From positions 248,001 through 312,000 of the forward strand of contig JAMAHW010000006.1 of the NCBI GenBank assembly GCA_023627715.1: a DNA stretch of 64,000 bases, given 5' to 3'. Every line of letters starts with the position of its first letter. Position 1 is the first letter of the stretch. The notes beneath the pieces were generated by a model, which worked only from the letters and a program-made list of their open reading frames with translations, was not told where the DNA came from and searched no databases. The position numbers and the translations under genes were made by a program. The DNA is from Periconia sp. R9002. Lineage: Eukaryota; Ascomycota; Dothideomycetes; Pleosporales; Periconiaceae. Shown here one piece after another: positions 25,154 through 34,832 of this stretch.

Positions 25154-28100
25154 TCAGTTCATCACACTCTCCCTCCAGCGATCAATAGCAGCCCGCTGCC
25201 TAGGATCCATAGGCGGCTCCATCATCATAGCCTGGCCTTGCTGCTGTAACCCGAGGCCACCGAACTGCATCTGCGGTGGCATCATCATCGAGGGGGCGCG
25301 CATAGTAGCGGGGCCACTTTGCGGGTACATCATACCTTGCATACCCATCCCCATTCCCATGTTCATATTCATGTTCATGGGAACCTGCATTCCCATAGGA
25401 TTCATCTGCGGCGCTAGCATAGGCATCGACATGTTCATGTTGCTCATGCCCATCATGCCCATGTTTCCTTGAGGGAAAAACGAGTTCCGGTCTCCAGGCA
25501 TGGCGCTAGGCATACCGGGAGTGGATTGATTGAACATAGGTGGTGCGGTCATGGGTGTTGACATTCCTCCAGAGAGCTTATCTTTGTAGGCCTGGATTTT
25601 GGAAGCAATGGGGAGATCCTCCTGCGCTTTGCCTACGCCACTGCCGAGCAACGGCTGATCGAGGGCTCCAAAGCCCGAGATGCGCCGTTGAACATCGAGG
25701 CGGCTAGCGCGATGCTTCTCTTCCTTCTCAGCGCTTTGGCGCAAGAGGCTGCCCTGGGGAAGGGCGGCCAAAAGAGCTTCGTCGGATACCTTTCGCGCTT
25801 GATTGTGCGGGTTTACGGGATGCGCCCCTAGAACGTCTGCCATTGACATGGAGGCTCGCAGTGGTGGCCGGCTGCCACGTGGGTTAGCATCGCCTCTGGC
25901 CAATGCTTCGGCTTGAAGCCTTGCTCGTCGTTGCCCAAGGGTTTCCTCCTCTTCCTCTCCACCAGCATTTGCGGGGGATGCGGATGGTTTCGGCTTCTGT
26001 TCTTCGACGCCGAATTGACTCATCATTTCGTTGGCGAAGTCTCCACTCACAGTGCTCTTTCGCACGTCACCAAGAGCATCGTCCAGTGCTTGTTTATCTT
26101 TCATGCGTCGCATGCGTTGAGCAAGTGTTTCTCCCTCATCCTCTTCGGACTCCGGCTGCGGCGTAGTTGTGGTGGGTACTGCGAGGTGTGACTGGCTCTG
26201 AGAAGCTGCGAATTGTGTATGTCGCTTCGAAGGATCGAGGTCGCGAGCCACTCGATTGCCATCGCCAAACAAACGAGTTCGTCGATGACTGAGAGGCTCG
26301 TTCTCCTCCATCTCACGCTGCGCTATCAGCCCAAGAGGACGGTCCCAATCCGACACTTGTTGTGTGGGAGCACCCTTCCTATTGACCAAACCATCCCGAC
26401 CTGGAAAGAGGACTCCCAAAGGCACATCGTCATCTGAATCTTCATCGTCGTCTTGAGCGAGTTGGGCCTCCCATGCGAGATTGACCTTCTTCTGTTTCCG
26501 CTTCTTGTTCTCTATCTCGGCTACAGCATCCAGCTCCAACAAGGTAGAATGCATGCCGTTGGGAAACGCAGTGGCAGCTGTCAAGTTTCGACTTTTCTGT
26601 TGCGCCTTCCGCATTTGGAGCTCAGCCAAAAGGGTGGTCGGCGGACCGAAAGCCATCTCATCTTCAGATTCGTCCTCCGGTTCTTCTCCATCCTCCGCGT
26701 CTTCTGTAGCACCGTGCTCAGCATCTTCGAACGAATACGCTCTCTGTGTATCTTCATTGGGCTGTCCAGGTCCCCTGGCGTTGGGGTCCGGACTGTCGAG
26801 ATCGTCACCAAGACTCATCCGACTCTCATTGGCTCGAACGGTCAACATGTTTAAGTCAGCAGAGCTATTGCGTTTCTTTAGTTTATTCAAAAGTTCCCCA
26901 TTAGAGTTACGACGAGTGTCTAACAGGTTGAGCGAGCTTCGACTCTTTCGATTGTCAAACTTTTCAGCCTCCACTTGGTCGAGCACGTTCGCTTTCGACT
27001 TCCGCTTATGCTCTTTGCCGTAGACCTCATCGCCCACGTGCCCAGCAAAAGGATGGTCGGTGAAGGCAGACACAGGAGCATGGGCAGCAGCCTCCAGAAT
27101 ATTGTTCAAGGTATCTACCGCAGATTCGCCCTTGACTTCAAACTCTTGAGTAGGAGGAGCTTGGTCGAAGAAAGCACTGGCACGCAATTGTGGAGGTAGG
27201 CCAGCGAGACTCTGTCTGCTCTTCCTGTTATTCTTCGGTGCCTCTGCGCCTTCAGCCGGCCACGCACCCGACTTTCTGTTGTCGACTTGCATCGATTCGA
27301 GAAGTTGAGTACGTCGCCGGGCTTGGGTATTGGCAGGTGGGAGTTTAGATAGACGCTGTGGAAGATTCAACATCCGCGGGACGGGAGCGGGGTAGAATAC
27401 CATGCCATCGTTAGGTGGCGGCACGACTTGTGGCTCTAGGTCTGGTGGAGTCTTCCTAAAAGATGATTCCCTGAGCGCAGGCTCAGGCTCTTCTGGAACT
27501 GTCTCCGGAGCATGAGCACCGTCGAAATCTTGCCATAAGTTCCCCAGCTTATGAGTCGTGTCAGTCGAGGCGGGTGTTGCAGGACGATCATCGGGAATTT
27601 CTGCGTAAGGGTTGTATTCGAATGACATTTGATCGTGTGAGTGCTGGTCAGGATCTGAACGATCGTGTTCTAAGATGACGCTTTGGCGCAGTTCGTTTTG
27701 TATTTCGCTTGCAATCTGGTCGTATTTCTGCGTGAATGAAGACACGGAGCGCTGACTGGCCTTTGGAGATTGCGGTAGATGATCCTGCTGTTGGCCCCCT
27801 CGTGCCCATTCTTCCTCTTCCTCCTCTGTTTGCACGATTTGGCCCAGCCGTGAGGCCTTGGAACCAGACCTCTGTCGTTGAAGTTGCAGTTGCGATGGCG
27901 GATGCTGAGTGAAAGAGCCGGACCTGAGAGAGCCGGCAGGAGAGGTGACGTAGCCGGCAGGGGAATAGCCACCCCATCGAGCCTGACCCACGACGTCTAC
28001 GATGGAATTTGTATAGGAACTGGTGGAGGCATTGCGGCTCCGGGTGGTGAATTGGCGCGGGGGCTCTTCAGCGGGCGGCATTGAGGGATTTGGATTTGCG

Positions 28101-28363
28101 GGTATGGAGAGGGATAAGGAGCGCAAAGAAGAGCGGCGGCTGTCGGAGAGTTTCTGTTCGAGCTGTAGCTTTCTTATTTCCTCGCCCAGGTCGGATCCGG
28201 CCTCGCTCATGCGTTCGGCGTGCTCTTCCAGACGTTCGATATTCCCTACATAAGCACCCTGGAGGGATTGTAGATCAGGAGTGGGGTGACGGATGTCGAG
28301 AGCTGCATTGTCGCTGGAATGCAGAGGCACCGGCTGCGCCGCGGCGGCAGAAGACGAGGCCAT
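25154..28363 (-). CDS. Large disordered protein with Met-rich tail, unknown
   Basis: Single exon, 1069 aa from the first ATG (MASSSAAAAQPVPLH). I recognise no domain with a known function. The N-terminus has a short helical, probably coiled segment (LQGAYVGNIERLEEHAERMS ... EIRKLQLEQKL), then a long Ser/Pro/Gln-rich disordered stretch with Glu runs. A more conserved-looking part around residues 570-700 includes LLAELQMRKAQQK and KKVNLAWEAQL. A degenerate motif E-T/P-L-x-Q/H-R-x-x-R occurs three times (near residues 687, 743 and 806): EPLSHRRTR, ETLAQRMRR, ETLGQRRAR. Residues ~955-1030 are extremely Met-rich (PMNMNMNMGMGMGMQGMM). The C-terminus is DPRQRAAIDRWRESVMN. A scaffold or signalling adaptor is plausible, but that is a guess. 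It is divergent from ntr1. Confidence 0.8.
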   Translation of the reverse strand: MASSSAAAAQPVPLHSSDNAALDIRHPTPDLQSLQGAYVGNIERLEEHAERMSEAGSDLGEEIRKLQLEQKLSDSRRSSLRSLSLSIPANPNPSMPPAEEPPRQFTTRSRNASTSSYTNSIVDVVGQARWGGYSPAGYVTSPAGSLRSGSFTQHPPSQLQLQRQRSGSKASRLGQIVQTEEEEEEWARGGQQQDHLPQSPKASQRSVSSFTQKYDQIASEIQNELRQSVILEHDRSDPDQHSHDQMSFEYNPYAEIPDDRPATPASTDTTHKLGNLWQDFDGAHAPETVPEEPEPALRESSFRKTPPDLEPQVVPPPNDGMVFYPAPVPRMLNLPQRLSKLPPANTQARRRTQLLESMQVDNRKSGAWPAEGAEAPKNNRKSRQSLAGLPPQLRASAFFDQAPPTQEFEVKGESAVDTLNNILEAAAHAPVSAFTDHPFAGHVGDEVYGKEHKRKSKANVLDQVEAEKFDNRKSRSSLNLLDTRRNSNGELLNKLKKRNSSADLNMLTVRANESRMSLGDDLDSPDPNARGPGQPNEDTQRAYSFEDAEHGATEDAEDGEEPEDESEDEMAFGPPTTLLAELQMRKAQQKSRNLTAATAFPNGMHSTLLELDAVAEIENKKRKQKKVNLAWEAQLAQDDDEDSDDDVPLGVLFPGRDGLVNRKGAPTQQVSDWDRPLGLIAQREMEENEPLSHRRTRLFGDGNRVARDLDPSKRHTQFAASQSQSHLAVPTTTTPQPESEEDEGETLAQRMRRMKDKQALDDALGDVRKSTVSGDFANEMMSQFGVEEQKPKPSASPANAGGEEEEETLGQRRARLQAEALARGDANPRGSRPPLRASMSMADVLGAHPVNPHNQARKVSDEALLAALPQGSLLRQSAEKEEKHRASRLDVQRRISGFGALDQPLLGSGVGKAQEDLPIASKIQAYKDKLSGGMSTPMTAPPMFNQSTPGMPSAMPGDRNSFFPQGNMGMMGMSNMNMSMPMLAPQMNPMGMQVPMNMNMNMGMGMGMQGMMYPQSGPATMRAPSMMMPPQMQFGGLGLQQQGQAMMMEPPMDPRQRAAIDRWRESVMN

Positions 28364-29006
28364 GGTGTATGACGATGGCAAGATTGGCTAATGGATGTGT
28401 TGAGGGACGGCGCCGCCGGTGGGGCGTGTTTCCGGCGGAGGCTGCGTTCACTGTACAGTAGTGATGTGGAGGAGCAAAGGGCGTTGATTATGGATTGGGC
28501 TTCTGGGACCTCTCATACATGTGAAACCGGCGCGCTAAAAAGCCCGTGCACCCATTACCTATTATTGGAGTTATGCCCGTACTATTGTTGAAAATGCTTT
28601 TTTGGAGCTTGATAATTTAGTAAATATTCGTTTCAGACTCGTAAAAACTAATTGAGCTTTATCATCTTATATACACGTGATTCAATCACGTGTGCTCGAT
28701 TTACCAGTATGTCGTCCAGCCCAGCTCTTTGTATTTTTCTTCCCACCTGCGTTGCCGCGAGAAACCCGATTACTATGCGATGATACTACTTATGGTTTCA
28801 TACGACAAATTGGAGATATCGTACACAGGGACCCCGCTCTTCACGTTCGGCGTTCACAGTTGTAACAAGAAACGGCACGTTGGATAGGCAATATCTACGT
28901 GTCCTAATCCGGTTAGCGCCGATTAGGCACCTTTTACCTCGCGCAACTACATACATAGACCAACCATCACTCATCACCCACTACTTTACCCCAACTCATT
29001 ATAGCC
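28364..29006. promoter_or_regulatory. Divergent promoter, 1069-aa gene and ntr1
   Basis: 643 bp without a gene. It holds the twin E-box palindrome listed separately near the middle, flanked by a TTATATAC stretch. A C/A-rich leader (28940-29006) precedes ntr1. Confidence 0.5.
28673..28693. promoter_or_regulatory. Perfect twin E-box palindrome
   Basis: ACACGTGATT, one C, then its exact reverse complement AATCACGTGT: a 10-bp inverted repeat with a 1-nt centre. Each arm has a CACGTG core flanked as ATCACGTG, the preferred context of Cbf1/centromere-binding bHLH factors. It lies 310 nt from the start on either side, so it could serve both genes. Function is inferred. Confidence 0.6.
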
Positions 29007-31037
29007 ATGGATCAAGAACAAGAGCCAGAAAAGCGGAAGCGGTCATTTAGACAACAGGCGCCGCGCAAAAAGACCAAGATGGGAGACGGGGCCCAGGAAA
29101 ATGGGGGAGCGCAGTATTCGGCTTTTGCCATCAAAATGATGAGCAAGATGGGCCACAAAGGAGGTGGGCTGGGCAAGGACGGAAAAGGTATCGCAGCGCC
29201 CATCGAAGTCAAGCTCCGGCCGACAAAAGCTGGTGTGGGTGCGGTCGAGGAGAAAACGCTGGGCCAGAAGCGGGAGGAAAAGAGGCGCGCAAAGCTGAAC
29301 GGCGAAGAGCCTGCCGAGTCGAGTTCCGAGGAAGGCCGTCCAAGGCAGCGTAACAAAAAAGCATCGACAACATCAGGCGCTTCCACTCCACGTGCCCGCC
29401 CCACGAAATCCGTGTACACGTTCCAAGAGGCCGGGATTCAAGTTCCTCAAGCGATTCTGGACTTCACCACCAAGGAATCAAAATCTGTATCTGCACTTAG
29501 CCTGAAGGGCAGCTCACTGGCGTTTCAGACGAGTGCGCAGAGCAAGGCACACAGAGAACTAAATGCTTTCATCGACGCCGTCGAAGTCGTTCAGTCAGAT
29601 GTAAAAAGTATCGACCGAGAGACAGAAGCTTTGGCAGCAGAGTATGACACTTTAGGTGCCCAAATAACGCAGTTAAAGAACACCGAATCCCTCCTCAGAA
29701 GACTCCACAGCACTGAGGATTGGTCCGCAGTCGTTGAAGGCCTAAAGTCGAACAGCGTGACACAGGCAGCAGCGGTGGCGGTGTTGCACCCGATATTTTC
29801 GAAGAAAATTGCAGCATGGGACCCATCACAGGATCCTCTGGACGAAGTCGCCCGCTCTCTGTTGGAGTTAAGCAGCGTCATGTCTCGAAGTCGTGCCGAG
29901 GCGGAGGGAATCCGTTCTAAATCCACGACGCCCTACGAGTCGATGATGTTTTCGATTTGGTGGGAACGCTTCCGGTCTGCACTGCAGAATGACTTCAAGC
30001 CAAATCATCCTGCAGCGTCCGCTTTTGTGCTCGCCGTCGCAGTCTGGCTTCCCGTTCTCGAAGGTATCCCCTGGCTTCGCGAGCAGGTGATGCGGGTATA
30101 TGGGATGATCGTCACTAATGCGGTCGAATCATGGAACCCGAGGAAGGATAGAACGCTACCGCTGTGGATTATCCAGCACCTCCCCTACGTTAACCCCATT
30201 ACCGAGCTCAAGCGAAAGCTTAAAATTCTGTTGCAAGTGTGGCCTATAGAACGAGGCCTGCTACCGGGAGTCGAGCTCTTCCAGAAAGCTTTCACAAAAG
30301 AACTTGGATCACTGCTTCTCACTTTGCTGGTACCACGACTGACATCATACCTGACCGACAACCTGGAGATGGACCCATTGGATCAGAACATGGAACCAAT
30401 TGCTGCTGTTGTTAGTTGGACTGATGTGCTGTCATCGCGCGTCGTTGTCGAAATTCTGCGCGATGCTTTCTTCCCGAAATTCCTTGCTTGTTTGCATTCT
30501 TGGCTGACATACGAATCCCGTAACCTCGAGGAGATCTTCACATGGTTAACATATTGGAGAGACGACGTTTTCCCAAAAAATATCGCAAACGAAACCATAT
30601 TCAAAACTGAGTTCGACAAAGCCTACACGTTTACGAACAAGGCATTGGATCTCGAAAACGAGGGTAAGAGTCTGGACACCCTCGAATTACCGGCAAGCGA
30701 ATCCACACGCGCAGCTTCCCCCGTGATCCCCACTTTTTCCAAATCGATCAACATCGAACCGCCTCGGCCGGCACCACAGAATCAGAGCGAGCTGTCATTC
30801 AAGGACATTGTGGAAGAATGGTGCGCCGAAGAGGATTTGCTTCTCATTGCTCTCCGCAAGGCAGACGAATCGACGGGTTTACCCTTATTCAGGATCTCGG
30901 CGAGTGCTTCTGGAAAAGGTGGTGTTATCGTCTATTTCAAAGGTGACCTTATGTATGCTCAAGATAAAAAAGACAAGAGTGTCTGGGATCCGGTGGGTAT
31001 GGACGACAACTTGATTGCCAGGGCTGGAGGCAAGTGA
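29007..31037 (+). CDS. ntr1: G-patch spliceosome-disassembly factor (TFIP11/Ntr1-Spp382)
   Basis: Single exon, 676 aa. The N-terminus is basic (KRKRSFRQQAPRKKTK, a likely nuclear signal), followed by a G-patch at about residues 36-80 (MMSKMGHKGGGLGKDGKGI, then AAPIEVKLRPTKAGVG). A helical GCFC/TIP-type region covers roughly residues 190-560 (for example VWLPVLEGIPWLREQVMRVY and WNPRKDRTLPLWIIQHLP). The conserved C-terminal block FKDIVEEWCAEEDLLLIALR begins near residue 598. In yeast Ntr1 activates the helicase Prp43 through its G-patch to release the intron lariat and recycle the spliceosome; TFIP11 is the animal form. The length is somewhat shorter than the human protein, as usual in fungi. 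Confidence 0.92.
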   Translation: MDQEQEPEKRKRSFRQQAPRKKTKMGDGAQENGGAQYSAFAIKMMSKMGHKGGGLGKDGKGIAAPIEVKLRPTKAGVGAVEEKTLGQKREEKRRAKLNGEEPAESSSEEGRPRQRNKKASTTSGASTPRARPTKSVYTFQEAGIQVPQAILDFTTKESKSVSALSLKGSSLAFQTSAQSKAHRELNAFIDAVEVVQSDVKSIDRETEALAAEYDTLGAQITQLKNTESLLRRLHSTEDWSAVVEGLKSNSVTQAAAVAVLHPIFSKKIAAWDPSQDPLDEVARSLLELSSVMSRSRAEAEGIRSKSTTPYESMMFSIWWERFRSALQNDFKPNHPAASAFVLAVAVWLPVLEGIPWLREQVMRVYGMIVTNAVESWNPRKDRTLPLWIIQHLPYVNPITELKRKLKILLQVWPIERGLLPGVELFQKAFTKELGSLLLTLLVPRLTSYLTDNLEMDPLDQNMEPIAAVVSWTDVLSSRVVVEILRDAFFPKFLACLHSWLTYESRNLEEIFTWLTYWRDDVFPKNIANETIFKTEFDKAYTFTNKALDLENEGKSLDTLELPASESTRAASPVIPTFSKSINIEPPRPAPQNQSELSFKDIVEEWCAEEDLLLIALRKADESTGLPLFRISASASGKGGVIVYFKGDLMYAQDKKDKSVWDPVGMDDNLIARAGGK

Positions 31038-32296
31038 ATGCCTAAATCCAAATATTACACAAGCGTTCCTGGATGAAGTCAAGTGTGGGTCGGATGACAC
31101 TCAGGGTAAGCTTCCAACGCCTTGCTTTAGGACAGATACCGTTACTGGCTTCTTGCGCTAACGAAACTGAATATATGTTGTCCAATTGTATGTACCTAGG
31201 TAGACGTTAATAGCCACGAGGGAACGGGAAATGCGACCTTTTTATCGCCCGTGTCTAACAATGCCACAAGTTTCGATGTGCTTTTTACTGTACGTCGAAC
31301 GCCAGGTGCGTGCGTACCAAGTCGACTTTAGCGACCTGGCAACGGGAAAGTGAAGGATGATGAGATCGATAATCGTTTTAGGTGTTTCGGAGATACGGAT
31401 GGCAGCGAGATGGTTGTTGATGGTTCTCCCTATTGGCCAAATGTGCACTCCCTAGGGCGCAATTCTCCTGCCGAGGTCTATAGAGGTCTAGGCTGTAACG
31501 ACACAAACACGCACGGTTCAACATGACGCGAATTACGACCCGCAGCGATACATGTCACCCAGGTGTGGAAATAGACTGCACTCACAACTCTCACCATTCT
31601 ATGTACATACAACTCTTCGAGGACCTTAGAATAATAGAGAATAATAGGAGAGTATTTGCATTAATGTTTTTACTGATTTTTCACTACTCCAGGATATAGA
31701 TTTTGTCACAGGTATACTACAAATACTTTAATGTTTTGAGTGCGGGATATGTTATCACCTGAGGCTGACGACAACGAATACTGTATGCAGTGAAGAATGC
31801 ATTGCCTTACGAATTGATGCTATCGATCTTCTCCTCACCCTATCCTGGGGAACTGTCAATATGCAGTTGACAGTCTTGCAGCCGGCTCCTGGTTTCAGAT
31901 GCATAGCGGAAACGGCAATTAGACCATGCTGCCTCATGCAGCGTGCACTGGCACTAAGCGAGGGACTCAGGCTCTCACGACTCCCGCCTACATGAAACCC
32001 TAGAGCGAAAAAAAGGCTGCCACGCTGCGCACGAGCATTGAATTCTGTTGACTTATACAGGTGTGGGCAGTTCATCCGCTGTTGATGCTATAGGGCTGGC
32101 CCTCCAGAGCATTCACTCGAGACCACTTTGCTGCTTTCCTTCCTGTCTTCATTTCATTTCTCTTCTTTGTACACTCTTTTCTTTGTTTTTGCCTGGCCGT
32201 TGACGGTCGACGACTCTGCTACTTCATGATATTTTTTATCATCTACTAAAAGAACAGAAGGGACATCGACGCACTCTCACGTCCTCTGTTACCCTA
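31038..32296. other. Intergenic region, 1.3 kb
   Basis: No gene supported between two same-strand genes. A palindromic TACCTAGGTA lies at 31193-31202. The last ~200 bp are T/C-rich and look like the promoter and leader of the next gene. Confidence 0.4.
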
Positions 32297-34344
32297 ATGG
32301 TTCGACAGGCTACCTTTCCAGGCACACAGCACATTGGCAGCGCGGCGCAATTCAGTCATTGGAGAAGGTACAATGTCTTCTACGGGTTGCTGCTCACAAC
32401 AACTCTCTCCAGTGTGCTTCTAGCGGCCGATCAGCTCAAATGGCGGGCTACGGGCATTTCATTCAGACTGGCAAACCAATTCCCCGCTTCCGTCGCCTTC
32501 TTCGTGCAGATCTTAGCTGCCATATTTGGTGTTATGCATGTGGCTGTCATCACCAAACTGCTCAATTATGCTTTGCGACTACGACTCAGTAGAGTGAGCG
32601 TAACTCTGGACGTAATGCGGACGTGGGTGGACCTAAGTATCCCCCGCATGGATTGTAAGTTGTAATGGCTCTAGGAATCTGAATCAGGCTGATCGACTGG
32701 CGCTCAGGGGATCTCCCAATCCGGTTCCTCATCCCCGTTATGTTCATGGTGTTGCTCAGTTTGGTGCCCGCTGCTTTGTGGGCTGGTTCAATAACCCCAC
32801 TAATAGACCAAACCACTGGAACTGGTAATATTCTTATTCCAACTTGGGACGATGTTTCCATGATCAAAGAATACCCCATGGAAATTGGCCACGCCGGACC
32901 TTCATTGCGCAATCGAAACGGGCTGTTCACGTATTGTCCTGGGCAACAGCTAATTGGGCCCTTGCTTTCCTCTGCTGCGGCAGCCTCATCCATAGGAATG
33001 ATGAAGCAAGTTCACCCCAAAATGGACAATACCCAATTCAGTTATACAGGGAGATCCTATGGCGTGGGAGCCACGGTGGGACTAATGGATCGAAATATCA
33101 CATCCGACTACCAAACGGCAGGATATTTCTATGAAGAGGTGGGGTATTTTGCCAATGTCTCCTGCATCTACAATCAGACCTCCGACTTTGTACTCTCGGG
33201 ACCAGTCGGCGAATGGATCTATACGGCGTCTGGTAACCTTCCAGATTCAGAAGGTGGCCCTGAATATTCCAACTACATCGGACATGACGGCAATGCCATT
33301 GTTGCAATGGGCGTAGCCTGGAGTGAACAGTCTCCACGCCGGTACATAGCCATCACGGCCGGAGAAGCCTACCGCGCTCTGAACAGCACGCAATGCGAGA
33401 TTGATTTCCAGCCCATGCTGTTCAACATCACCGTGGACCTAGCCAACCTGAACATCACTGTGGCATCGGTCAAGCCCGTTCCCGACTTCAACCCGCAACG
33501 CAACCTCACACGTACCGTCGTCCGCCAATTCGAGTTGCTCTCCAACGACCTCACTAACCTGTACGTCTCCCTTCTAGGCGAAGCATTCAATTCCAGCATC
33601 GCCGCGTTCAATATGACGCGCAACATGACCTCAAAGGACCCTTTAAGCGAACAAGACGCCACTCTCGCCGGCCTCACCAATTCTATCACCTCCATGGCCG
33701 ATGACCTGCTTCTATCCTACGCCTCCGCACAACTCATGGTCGGGCAAAATTTCGCCCCCACCTCCGCCGTCGTATACCGTTACGGCCTCCAATTCGGTCA
33801 GCCTGTCTACATCTACTCCATCTTCGCGCTCAACCTCCTCATCATCCTCGCCGTGCTCGGCGAAGCCGTCAGGACCCATGCCTGGAACGACCTCCCGCGC
33901 TTCAACTACCTTGACCCCCGCGACCTCGTCGTCGCAGCCTCAAGAGGCGGCACAGGTCTCGCGACCGCCGCCGACGACATGGCCAACGACGACGCTCCTA
34001 ACACCAAGGCACACAAACGCGTGTGGCTTCTCAGCGACCCCGACGAAGGAAACGGCCAATTAGTCGTACGTATGCGCCCCGACGACGACGGCCACGCCGC
34101 GATTACGGTCGTGAACGCCACTGACGACGACGACGCGGTAGGCGGGTTGAGGAACCCGTCTCTGGCTATGCCGGCAATGTTTAATGAGCTGCCGAAGAGC
34201 CCGCTTGGACCTGGCTTCGTGGATGATCCGCACTTGATCGATGCGGAGAAGGCGAGGGCGCTGAGTGTGTGGGAGGAGAAGAGACGTAAGGAACGAAAAA
34301 AGAGTCGGGGGAGGAGAATTGGGATTTGGGGGGAGAAACAGTGA
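32297..34344 (+). CDS. Four-TM membrane glycoprotein, function unknown
   Basis: Two exons, 32297..32654 and 32708..34344, give 664 aa; the 53-nt intron splits the Trp codon of RMDWDLPIRF. I know of a broad ascomycete family of this build but no function. Transmembrane segments are at about residues 27-44, 66-86 and 126-146, with one more at about 488-507 (YIYSIFALNLLIILAVLGEA). Between the third and fourth lies a large domain with at least ten N-x-S/T sites (for example NVSCIYNQT, NITVDLANLNIT, NMTRNMTSK), so it is probably extracellular and glycosylated. The cytosolic tail of about 150 residues is acidic then strongly basic (EEKRRKERKKSRGRRIG). Topology with the loop outside is inferred from the sequons. 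Confidence 0.8.
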
Positions 34345-34832
34345 GGTTAAATCGAGGCTTTGCTTCAGAGATATGAGAGCTTGTAGTCACACCACGTCCT
34401 TCTCTTCGAGCAAATGATAATATGTTTTTTATTGCGGTCTTGTGCTTTTTAGAGGGGGGCGTTCGTTTATTGTAGATCTTGCTGTACACGTATGTAAGTT
34501 CTGTAGATCGGTAATGTACATACATACGTGTGTGTACTGTGTATGTATAATATGACGTCTCGAGAGTTTGAAGACTGCTCGTGTACGATATATAGCATTC
34601 TTGAGGGGGTGGGCTTCCAAGTGAAGTCACTCTCGTGCGTTAGATGATATTTCCGATTTACACTTTATTCGCATTATCATAACCGATCCAATCACGAGGT
34701 GGCGATGGTGGAACAGGGGATCGTGGCTGCACAGCCCGCACAAGGATATATCGTACAGCCACAGTTGAGGTAGTGTTGCTCCAGGCGTCATTTCTCAGCT
34801 TTCTCCTTCGCAGTTTGCATCCAACACCAACA
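34345..34832. other. Intergenic region with GTACATACATAC-type element
   Basis: A 488-bp spacer. Around 34490-34535 there is a cluster of GTATGTA, GTACATACATACG and TGTGTGTAC motifs related to those near 49.65 and 59.50 kb. Nothing else recognised. Confidence 0.4.
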
